Below are positions 6,177-11,400 of a DNA stretch of 11,400 bases, piece by piece. The first letter of the stretch is position 1; each line of letters begins with the position of its first letter. Origin of the DNA: Spirochaetaceae bacterium (GTDB lineage Bacteria; Spirochaetota; Spirochaetia; Treponematales; Breznakiellaceae); contig JAIRPU010000168.1 of assembly GCA_031256815.1 (NCBI GenBank), positions 1 to 11,400 on the forward strand. Direction: 5' to 3'. The notes under the pieces were generated by a model. That model was not told the DNA's origin. It saw only the letters and a list, made by a program, of their open reading frames with translations, and did no database searches. Position numbers and translations under genes: made by a program.

Positions 6177-7096
6177 AAGCGCTTTTTGACGTAGTATGCA
6201 GCGCCGCTTTTTTATATTCTATCCTGCGGGTCAGCACCCCGATTCTCTTTGCATCAATGGGCGCGGTGGTGGCAAATACCGCCGGAATCCCAAATATTGC
6301 GCTGGAGGGGATTATGCTGACCGCGGCGTTTTTGGGAATGTTTGGTAGCGCGATAACGGGAAGTTCTGCCGCCGGCCTGCTCCTGGCCCTGCTGGGCGGT
6401 ACTGCCTGCGCCGCGCTTATCGCGTTTTTTACGCTGTACTACCGCGCAAACGTGATTCTTGCCGGCATAGCTGTAAACAGCCTTGCCTCCGGCGGAACGG
6501 TGATTCTGCTGTATCTGTTTTCCGGCAGCAAGGGGAGTTCATCCTCGGTGGCAAGCGGCGTTCTGCCTCGAATCAACCTGCCCTTGATTGAAAATATACC
6601 TGTTTTGGGAGCCGTTATCTCAGGACACAATATCCTGACCTACCTCTCGATTATTTCTGTTGTGATTGTGTCCCTTCTGCTGCACAAGACGGCGCTTGGG
6701 TTTCATATACGCGCCGTAGGTGAAAATCCAGGCGCGGCGGATTCGGTTGGCATTAACGTTACGCGGGTAAAAGCCCGGGCGGTGCTGTTGAGCGGCCTTT
6801 TGGCAAGCATGGGCGGCGTGTTCATGTCCATGGGTTATGTTTCGTGGTTTGCCAGGGACATGGTCGCAGGCCGCGGCTGGATTGCCGTTGCCGCCGAAGC
6901 AATGGGGCGGAGTACCGTTGCTGGAACTGCCTGCGCCGCGCTCTTGTTTGGCACAGCGGACGCTTTTTCAAACGCCGCCGGCACGCTCGGCTGGCCTTCC
7001 ACGCTGGTAAAAACAATCCCCTACTGCGCAACTCTGGCGGGGTTGATAATTTTTTCGATGCGCACTTACCGCCGCTCTAAAATAAAACGGGCTTAA
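6173..7096 (+). CDS. ABC nucleoside transporter permease 2 (YufQ/NupQ-like, BPD_transp_2)
   Basis: The second inner-membrane subunit of the transporter, 307 aa and mostly hydrophobic. The N-terminal part holds NTAGIPNIALEGIMLTAAF, the counterpart of the NIGxEG motif in this family. GFHIRAVGENPGAADSVGINV is the conserved ATPase-contact loop and is closer to the family consensus than the loop in permease 1. The following segment ARDMVAGRGWIAVAAEAMG matches the usual (M)xxGRGfIAlAaxxxG pattern. AGGAG at 6161-6165 precedes the ATG, which overlaps the stop of permease 1 in an ATGA, so the two should be made in equal amounts. It is the last gene of the operon and its stop codon is part of a terminator-like hairpin. 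Confidence 0.9.
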   Translation: MKALFDVVCSAAFLYSILRVSTPILFASMGAVVANTAGIPNIALEGIMLTAAFLGMFGSAITGSSAAGLLLALLGGTACAALIAFFTLYYRANVILAGIAVNSLASGGTVILLYLFSGSKGSSSSVASGVLPRINLPLIENIPVLGAVISGHNILTYLSIISVVIVSLLLHKTALGFHIRAVGENPGAADSVGINVTRVKARAVLLSGLLASMGGVFMSMGYVSWFARDMVAGRGWIAVAAEAMGRSTVAGTACAALLFGTADAFSNAAGTLGWPSTLVKTIPYCATLAGLIIFSMRTYRRSKIKRA

Positions 7097-7109
7097 TCTT
7101 AAGCCTTTT
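7089..7109 (+). terminator. Probable intrinsic terminator of the transporter operon
   Basis: GGCTTAA (7090-7096) and TTAAGCC (7099-7105) are perfect reverse complements, followed directly by TTTT (7106-7109). The left arm contains the last codons and the TAA stop of permease 2. The formal loop is 2 nt, so the innermost A-T pairs probably stay open. The T-run is short, making this a moderate rather than strong terminator. Confidence 0.5.
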
Positions 7110-7244
7110 GCATTTTAACAGTTGCGGTTGAAATACAAAACAGGTATCGAACAGCCAACGCGCAAGCGATTGAAGCGGAATTTGCAAGCGAAGCGCAGCA
7201 AATTGTAGCGGAAAGCGCGTTTTTTGCCGGACTGTTTGGCCGCC
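7110..7244. other. Gene-free spacer before the hairpin array
   Basis: I see no credible gene here. The sequence contains imperfect GCG-AAGCG iterations around 7161-7218 and an inverted repeat AATTTGC (7179-7185) and GCAAATT (7198-7204) with a 12-nt loop. A run of six T at 7220-7225 lacks a convincing stem before it. Confidence 0.4.
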
Positions 7245-7261
7245 CGCGCCCTGCGGGCGCG
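7245..7261. repeat. Hairpin H1, 7-bp stem, loop TGC
   Basis: CGCGCCC and GGGCGCG flank TGC. The entire 17-nt palindrome recurs exactly as the core of hairpin H4 (7388-7404), 143 bp downstream. No T-run follows. Confidence 0.7.
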
Positions 7262-7266
7262 TGCCA

Positions 7267-7295
7267 CCTGCAAAAGCGTAAAACGCTTTTGCAGG
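7267..7295. repeat. Hairpin H2, perfect 13-bp stem, loop AAA
   Basis: CCTGCAAAAGCGT (7267-7279) and ACGCTTTTGCAGG (7283-7295) are perfect reverse complements. The stem contains an AAAACG/CGTTTT pair like the LacI operator core, but the flanks differ and there is no spacing relation to a promoter. Confidence 0.75.
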
Positions 7296-7352
7296 CCTGT
7301 GTTAAAGCCGCCGCGGCCTGCGCAACGCAGTTGCGGCGCTGATGACGGCTGG

Positions 7353-7381
7353 CCGGCTAAACCGCGCTGCGGTTTAGCCGG
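7353..7381. repeat. Hairpin H3, perfect 13-bp stem, loop GCT
   Basis: CCGGCTAAACCGC (7353-7365) and GCGGTTTAGCCGG (7369-7381) pair perfectly. The right arm shares 7377-7381 with the left arm of H4, so the two full stems cannot form at the same time. Confidence 0.75.
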
Positions 7382-7415
7382 GCTTGCCGCGCCCTGCGGG
7401 CGCGGCAAGCCCGGC
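7377..7415. repeat. Hairpin H4, perfect 18-bp stem, loop TGC
   Basis: The longest perfect stem in the window: 7377-7394 pairs with 7398-7415 around TGC. Its centre repeats H1 exactly. It overlaps H3 on the left and H5 on the right (7410-7415). It should be very stable in RNA and as a single-stranded DNA cruciform arm. Confidence 0.8.
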
Positions 7416-7436
7416 CTGCGCAACGCGCAGGCCGGG
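7410..7436. repeat. Hairpin H5, perfect 12-bp stem, loop AAC
   Basis: CCCGGCCTGCGC (7410-7421) pairs with GCGCAGGCCGGG (7425-7436). GGCCTGCGCAACGC at 7413-7426 is an exact 14-nt direct repeat of 7315-7328. The arms CCCGGCCTG and CAGGCCGGGG recur in the hairpin at 11351-11378, 3.9 kb away, with a different loop. Confidence 0.75.
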
Positions 7437-7450
7437 GCGCAACACCGGAG

Positions 7451-7463
7451 GCGCGCTTCGCGC
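7451..7463. repeat. Hairpin H6, 5-bp stem, loop CTT
   Basis: GCGCG and CGCGC flank CTT. It is short, but continues the 3-nt-loop pattern. Between it and 7540 there are only short GC-rich inverted repeats such as CCGC/GCGG (7478-7490) and no supported gene. Confidence 0.45.
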
Positions 7464-7640
7464 GGCCTTATCGCCAGCCGCGGCCTGCGGTGTGGCGGCT
7501 TCTACCGCAGCGCTTCTGCCTCCGGCAAAAATGCGCCCAAAATACCATAAACGCATATATAAAACCGCGCCGCTTAATCATTTTTCTCTAAGTTAGGAAT
7601 TGCGGCAGGCCTCTTGCGGACTTGGACAAAAAAGGTTTTT

Positions 7641-7646
7641 TATAAT
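7641..7646 (+). promoter_or_regulatory. Candidate -10 box of the dehydrogenase/ATP-grasp/NeuB operon
   Basis: A perfect TATAAT lies 58 bp before the dehydrogenase start. No good -35 box is found at 16-18 bp. TTGGAC at 7622-7627 is only 13 bp away and TTGCGG at 7614-7619 is 21 bp away. An A6-GG-T6 inverted repeat (7628-7641) sits directly upstream. The promoter may depend on an activator, or start elsewhere. Confidence 0.45.
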
Positions 7647-7656
7647 ACAGTTGGTT

Positions 7657-7674
7657 GCAAAATAAAAATTTTGC
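7657..7674 (+). promoter_or_regulatory. Perfect inverted repeat at the start of the second operon, possible operator or leader hairpin
   Basis: GCAAAAT (7657-7663) and ATTTTGC (7668-7674) are perfect reverse complements around AAAA. It lies 10 bp after the -10 box, where a repressor would act, and 30 bp before the dehydrogenase start. It is unlike the LacI operators in block 1, so any regulator is a different one. Confidence 0.45.
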
Positions 7675-7704
7675 GCCGTATTAACAACATATTAGGAGTG
7701 TTTT

Positions 7705-8718
7705 ATGAATAAAGTTCGCATTGGTTCCGTAGGGCTTGGACGCCTTGGGCTGCGTCATGCAGAAAACATAGCAAATAAGATTCAAAACGCGGAACTTGCC
7801 GCGCTTTGCGATATAAACGAAGCGGCGCTGCGGGAGCAGTCCGCCCGTCTTGGCGTAAAAAACTATTATACCGACTTTAATGCCATGATCGCAAACAAAG
7901 ATATAGACGCGGTGTTTATTGTTTCGCCTTCGGCGCTTCATACAGGGCAAATTGCCGCGGCGCTTGACGCGGGCAAGCACGTTTTTTCAGAAAAACCGCT
8001 TGGAACAACCATTGAAGAGTGTAAAAATGCCGAAAAAGCGGTTATGGCGCATAAAGACAAGGTTTTTATGCTGGGTTTTATGCGCCGTTTTGATGAATCG
8101 TACCGTTATGCGTACAAAAAAGTTATGGCAGGAGAAATAGGCAAACCGGTACTATTTCGCGCCTACAGTCAGGATCCGGAAAAGTTTATTGAGGGCGCAA
8201 TAGCGTTTGCCCCACATTCCGGCGGCGAATTTATAGATATGTGCGTACACGACATTGACCTTGCCCGCTGGTTTACAGGTTCAGAACCTCAAAGCGTCTA
8301 CGCCATAGGCGGCTGTTACGCGCACCCTGAATTCGGCAAATATGCGGACGGCGATAATGTCTGCGCGCTTATGAAGTTCAAAAACAACTGTATGGTGTTT
8401 CTGTTTGCCGGACGCACCGCTCCGCACGGCTACAACGTAGAAACAGAAATTATTGGAACAAAAGGCATTTTGCGCATTGCCTCTGTTCCTCAAAAAAATC
8501 TTGTAGAAGTGCTTGATTCAGGCGGGGTACGGCGTGAATGTCATGAAAATTTTCTTGAACGCTTCGAGAACGCTTATGTCCTGGAAGCGCAGCAATTTGT
8601 AGATTGCATACGCGAAGGGCGCAAAAGTGAAGTAACCGTGCAGGACGGCGTCCGTGTTTTGGAAATTGCCGGCAAATGCAAACAGGCGTTTGAAACAGGC
8701 GAGCTTTTAAAGTTTTAA
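7705..8718 (+). CDS. Gfo/Idh/MocA-family NAD(P)-dependent dehydrogenase, inositol 2-dehydrogenase-like
   Basis: A cytoplasmic oxidoreductase for a sugar, inositol or nucleotide sugar, 337 aa, full length. An N-terminal Rossmann fold begins at VRIGSVGLGRLGLRHA (residues 4-19), with VSPSALHTG and SEKPLG at the cofactor and substrate side. Catalytic candidates are Lys97 of EKP, Asp178 and His182 in FIDMCVHDIDLARW, the K-D-H trio known from B. subtilis inositol dehydrogenase. MLGFMRRFD, HGYNVETEIIGTKG and the FLERFENAY stretch also look IolG-like. No other inositol catabolic genes are present, and the downstream NeuB gene suggests a sugar-precursor substrate instead. ATG 7705 follows AGGAG (7694-7698). 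The TAA is 2 nt before the next start. Family is certain, substrate is not. Confidence 0.9.
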   Translation: MNKVRIGSVGLGRLGLRHAENIANKIQNAELAALCDINEAALREQSARLGVKNYYTDFNAMIANKDIDAVFIVSPSALHTGQIAAALDAGKHVFSEKPLGTTIEECKNAEKAVMAHKDKVFMLGFMRRFDESYRYAYKKVMAGEIGKPVLFRAYSQDPEKFIEGAIAFAPHSGGEFIDMCVHDIDLARWFTGSEPQSVYAIGGCYAHPEFGKYADGDNVCALMKFKNNCMVFLFAGRTAPHGYNVETEIIGTKGILRIASVPQKNLVEVLDSGGVRRECHENFLERFENAYVLEAQQFVDCIREGRKSEVTVQDGVRVLEIAGKCKQAFETGELLKF

Positions 8719-8720
8719 TC

Positions 8721-10214
8721 TTGCCTGAACCACAAAACAAAAAACGAATAATTATTTTGGGCGCGGGCGTAATGCAATCGCCGGCCTTTAGAATTGCGCG
8801 CGAAATGGGATTTTGGACAGCGGCGCTGGACGGTAATCCGGAAGCGCCGTTTCGTCTTATGGCGGATTATTTTGAGCAAATCGACTTAAAAGACAAAGAA
8901 CTAATACTAAATTTTGCCAAAAAGCTGGCAGGCGAGCCGGCCGGTCTTTGCGGTATAATGACCTGCGGCACAGATTTTTCGCCCTCTGTGGCATATACTG
9001 CGGAACGTTTAAATTTGCCTGGAATTTCATACGAAACAGCGCTTAAGGCGCAGGACAAGGAGCTTATGCGCTCTGTTTTTGAAAAAGCGGGCATTGCTTC
9101 GCCGCGCTGGAAAGCCGTCCATGCGCCCTGCCCGGATGTTTTTTCGCTTGACTTTGAGTTTCCGGTCGTTGTAAAGCCGGCGGATAACATGGGCGCGCGC
9201 GGCTGCAGGCGCGTGGACAGCACCGCCGGCCTTAAAGATGCGGTTCTGGACGCCTTGCGCTATTCACGAAGTTCAAAAGCGATAATCGAAGAATACATGG
9301 AAGGGCCTGAATTTTCGGTAGACGCGCTTGTATTTAACGGTGAAGTTACGATTTGCGGACTGGCAGAGCGGCATATTTTTTATCCGCCCTATTTTATTGA
9401 AATGGGGCATACAATGCCTGCCGTGCTGAGCGCGCGGGACGAAACGGCGGTTTTGGATTTGTTTTGCGCGGGAATTAAGGCGCTTGGCATAAACTGCGGC
9501 GCAGCTAAAGGCGATATAAAATTAACGCGGCGCGGTGCAATGATAGGCGAAATTGCGGCGCGGCTTTCCGGCGGCTATATGTCCGGCTGGACTTACCCTT
9601 ACTCCTCCGGCGCGGAACCTGTTCGCGGCGCGCTTTGTATAGCGGCGGGAGAAGCGCCATTCGGAATAACGCCGGTTAAAAACTGGACTTCCGCGGAAAG
9701 GGCTTTTATATCAATTCCAGGCGTAATTTCCGCAATTCATGGAATAGAAGAAGCAAAAAAAATCCCTTATGTAAAAGACGTTTTTTTGCGTGTTAAGCCA
9801 GGCGACACCGTAGATTTTCCGCAAAATAATGTTAGCAAATGCGGTAACGTTATAAGCGCTGCGCCGGAGCGTGAACAGGCGATAAAGGCGGCGGAAGCGG
9901 CGCTTCGCTGCATTGTTATCGAGCTGGAGGCGAATAATCCCGCAACAGATGCATTTCTTGATTCGCCTTTGGAAACAGCTTTTCCGCCTTCCGTGTTTTA
10001 TAATTATGAATCAATGGCAGCGTTTAAGCAGCTAAATAAGGCTGAGGATTATGCCGGAAGCGGCGTTGATTATACCGGACGCAGCAAAGAAGAAACGCTT
10101 TTGCTTGTAAAAAAACTTTTTGGCAAAGCGCCGCCCTGCTCAGATGAGTTTAACCGCGCATTTTTGAGAGGCGGTTACCAGGGCGCGCTATACTATCTTA
10201 AAACAAAAATATGA
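8721..10214 (+). CDS. ATP-grasp domain ligase of unknown substrate, in a nonulosonate-type gene set
   Basis: It probably joins a carboxylate to an amine through an acyl-phosphate at the cost of ATP. Residues 8-105 form a Rossmann-like pre-ATP-grasp fold starting RIIILGAG. The ATP-grasp core runs from about 112 to 310, with FPVVVKPADNMGARG (Lys152 as ATP ligand), IIEEYMEGPEFSVDAL (186-203), and GDIKL (264-268) followed by IGEIAARLSGG (275-285), where Asp265, Glu277 and Arg281 fit metal and phosphate positions. Residues about 320-402 resemble the small C-terminal domain of L-amino-acid ligase-like ATP-grasp enzymes (RVKPGD, then NNVSKCGNVISA). The last 95 residues match nothing I recognise. The start is TTG at 8721, 2 nt after the preceding stop with no clear Shine-Dalgarno sequence, so translation is probably coupled. 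The stop overlaps NeuB in an ATGA. Confidence 0.85.
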   Translation: MPEPQNKKRIIILGAGVMQSPAFRIAREMGFWTAALDGNPEAPFRLMADYFEQIDLKDKELILNFAKKLAGEPAGLCGIMTCGTDFSPSVAYTAERLNLPGISYETALKAQDKELMRSVFEKAGIASPRWKAVHAPCPDVFSLDFEFPVVVKPADNMGARGCRRVDSTAGLKDAVLDALRYSRSSKAIIEEYMEGPEFSVDALVFNGEVTICGLAERHIFYPPYFIEMGHTMPAVLSARDETAVLDLFCAGIKALGINCGAAKGDIKLTRRGAMIGEIAARLSGGYMSGWTYPYSSGAEPVRGALCIAAGEAPFGITPVKNWTSAERAFISIPGVISAIHGIEEAKKIPYVKDVFLRVKPGDTVDFPQNNVSKCGNVISAAPEREQAIKAAEAALRCIVIELEANNPATDAFLDSPLETAFPPSVFYNYESMAAFKQLNKAEDYAGSGVDYTGRSKEETLLLVKKLFGKAPPCSDEFNRAFLRGGYQGALYYLKTKI

Positions 10215-11314
10215 ACACTTTTGTTGTTTGCGGCAGAACGTTTAGCTCAAAATCTCCGCTTATTATTGCAGAACTTGGTACTTCGCACGGCGCTGAATTA
10301 AACCGCGCAAAAGAGCTTATCCATGCGGCGGCGGAAAGCGGCGCGCTTTGCGTAAAAACTCAAATCGTCTTTGCCGATGAAATTCTCCATCCAAACACAG
10401 GAACCGTAGAGTTACCAGGCGGGCCAACACCGCTTTATGAAGTTTTTAAACGTTTGGAAATGCCTTTTGAATTTTTTGCCGAATGTTCACGCTATGCAAA
10501 AGAAAAGGGAGTTTTGTTTCTTGCGTCCGCTTTTGGATACAAAAGCGCTGCAATACTTCGCGCTTTAAACACCGGTTTTGTAAAGATAGCTTCGCCTGAA
10601 TTAAACTGGCTTTCGTTTTTAAAAGAATTTAATTCGTGGGGGCTGCCGGTTCTGCTTTCGTGCGGAGTATCAAAGTTACGTGATATAGAAGCGGCGCTGG
10701 AAACGCTTTGCGCCGTGCCTGTTTGCCTTCTGCACTGTGTTACCGCATATCCTGCGCCCGCTGCGGAATATAACCTTTCGCTTTTACCGCATTTAAACGG
10801 TATTTTTGGCGTACCGGTTGGTGTAAGCGACCACAGCATAGAAAGTTCTATTGTTCCGGTTTTGGCCTTATCGCAAGGGGCCTGTGTTATAGAAAAACAT
10901 TTTTGTATTTCGCGCAGCGGAGACGGGCTTGACGACCCAATAGCGCAAAGCGCGCCTGAGTTTGCCGCACTTTGCCGCGATTTAAATTCGGTATCTGCGC
11001 TTAGTCCGCAGGAAATTATAGACGCGGCAATTTCGTCTTACGGCAAAGCGCTTGTCAGCGCCTGTCTTGGAGACGGCATAAAGAGGCTTTCAAAGTCGGA
11101 AGCCGAAAATTACAGCAGAACGAACCGTTCCATTCATGCGTTAGGCACAATAAAAAAAGGGATGCGTATAGAAGCAAACTCTATAGCGGTGCTGCGTACA
11201 GAAAAAAAACTAAGACCAGGACTGCCCCCTGAATTTTTTGAGCAGATTATTGGCAGCCGCGCTTCCGCCGAAATACCCGCCGGCGAAGGCGTCCGGCTGG
11301 AAGACCTGCTTTAG
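10211..11314 (+). CDS. neuB: Nonulosonate (sialic/legionaminic/pseudaminic-type) synthase, NeuB family
   Basis: It condenses phosphoenolpyruvate with an N-acyl hexosamine to give a nine-carbon sialic-acid-like sugar used on surface glycans or flagellin. The N-terminal TIM-barrel covers about residues 15-260. By alignment with meningococcal NeuB, Glu21 (IIAELG), Lys49 and Gln51 (VKTQ), Lys125 and Glu130 (KIASPE), His208 (GVSDHS), Glu228 and His230 (IEKHF) correspond to its PEP, sugar and metal ligands. The C-terminal SAF domain starts near 304 (RTNRSIHALGTIKKGM) and includes LRPGLPP and IIGSRASAEIPAGE. The length of 367 aa is normal. VKTQ instead of the common KFQ and TSHGAEL instead of NHNGDL suggest a divergent branch. 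It has no Shine-Dalgarno sequence of its own and depends on the ATGA overlap with the ATP-grasp gene. Which nonulosonate it makes cannot be decided here. Confidence 0.92.
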   Translation: MNTFVVCGRTFSSKSPLIIAELGTSHGAELNRAKELIHAAAESGALCVKTQIVFADEILHPNTGTVELPGGPTPLYEVFKRLEMPFEFFAECSRYAKEKGVLFLASAFGYKSAAILRALNTGFVKIASPELNWLSFLKEFNSWGLPVLLSCGVSKLRDIEAALETLCAVPVCLLHCVTAYPAPAAEYNLSLLPHLNGIFGVPVGVSDHSIESSIVPVLALSQGACVIEKHFCISRSGDGLDDPIAQSAPEFAALCRDLNSVSALSPQEIIDAAISSYGKALVSACLGDGIKRLSKSEAENYSRTNRSIHALGTIKKGMRIEANSIAVLRTEKKLRPGLPPEFFEQIIGSRASAEIPAGEGVRLEDLL

Positions 11315-11317
11315 CCG

Positions 11318-11336
11318 CGCGCCGCTTTGCGGCGCG
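11318..11336. repeat. 8-bp hairpin with loop TTT after neuB
   Basis: CGCGCCGC (11318-11325) and GCGGCGCG (11329-11336) form a perfect stem beginning 4 nt after the neuB stop. No T-run follows, so it is more likely a 3'-end stabiliser or a member of the 3-nt-loop repeat family than a terminator. Confidence 0.55.
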
Positions 11337-11350
11337 GCCATTGTTGCCGG

Positions 11351-11378
11351 CCCCGGCCTGAGTTTACGCAGGCCGGGG
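11351..11378. repeat. 10-bp hairpin sharing arms with H5
   Basis: CCCCGGCCTG (11351-11360) and CAGGCCGGGG (11369-11378) pair around an 8-nt loop. The right arm is identical to 7428-7437, and nine bases of the left arm are identical to 7410-7418. The loop content differs, as expected of a dispersed repeat whose stem is conserved. No gene is visible between it and the end of the window. Confidence 0.7.
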
Positions 11379-11400
11379 ATGCACACGCCCACGAAACCGC

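Noticed and set aside
7267..7295. Third LacI operator inside hairpin H2 because of its AAAACG core
   Set aside because: The flanks do not match O1 or O2, the centre is a 3-nt loop instead of CG, and there is no adjacent promoter.
7245..7463. CRISPR array or integron attachment sites
   Set aside because: The repeats differ in sequence and length, are not evenly spaced, no unique spacers separate them, and no cas or integrase gene is in the window.
7224..7550. Open frames of about 100 codons on both strands across the hairpin array
   Set aside because: They arise from GC-rich palindromes with few stop codons, are mutually overlapping, lack ribosome binding sites, and encode Ala/Arg/Gly/Pro-rich low-complexity sequence with no family resemblance.
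7705..8718. True inositol catabolic dehydrogenase (iolG)
   Set aside because: The catalytic residues fit, but no other inositol genes are nearby and the gene is coupled to an ATP-grasp enzyme and NeuB, so the symbol was not assigned.

Overview
The window holds nine protein-coding genes in two functional blocks, separated by a gene-free stretch of about 600 bases that is packed with palindromes. Base composition is close to even, genes are tightly packed with ATGA overlaps, most start sites have AGGAG/GGAGG ribosome binding sites, and the solute-binding protein is a lipoprotein. This fits a bacterium with efficient operons. The gene set (a BMP/PnrA-type nucleoside lipoprotein, a nonulosonate-type synthase beside an ATP-grasp enzyme) would suit a host-associated spirochaete such as a Treponema relative, or a Firmicute. 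That assignment is inference and is not proven by the sequence.

Block 1 (about 175-7109) is a nucleoside uptake and breakdown locus. A BMP-family nucleoside-binding lipoprotein (minus strand) is divergent from a plus-strand operon of nucleoside hydrolase, LacI-family regulator, two-domain ABC ATPase and two permeases. The divergent spacer (1294-1544) carries two promoters with TTGACA -35 boxes and 17-bp spacers. Each is followed, 1-2 bp after its -10 box, by a 22-bp LacI-type operator with a central CG. The two operators match at 19 of 22 positions and have the same orientation relative to their promoters. The likely circuit is that the LacI protein represses both transcripts, including its own, until a nucleoside or breakdown product is present. 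A hairpin over the stop codon of the last permease, followed by TTTT, probably ends the operon.

The spacer at 7097-7704 carries a chain of perfect GC-rich hairpins (7245-7463), nearly all with 3-nt loops, several overlapping so that they compete. Modules are repeated exactly inside it, and one arm pair reappears at the right end of the window (11351-11378). Related 3-nt-loop hairpins lie at 1-19, 1511-1527 and 11318-11336. This looks like a family of REP-like palindromic elements. After it come a TATAAT box and a perfect inverted repeat ahead of block 2.

Block 2 (7705-11314) is a coupled set of three genes: a Gfo/Idh/MocA dehydrogenase resembling inositol 2-dehydrogenase, an ATP-grasp ligase of unknown substrate with an unassigned C-terminal tail, and a NeuB-type nonulosonate synthase with a SAF domain. 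It probably makes or modifies a sialic-acid-like sugar for the cell surface or flagella. The usual partners (epimerase, CMP-transferase) are not in the window, so the cluster may continue to the right.
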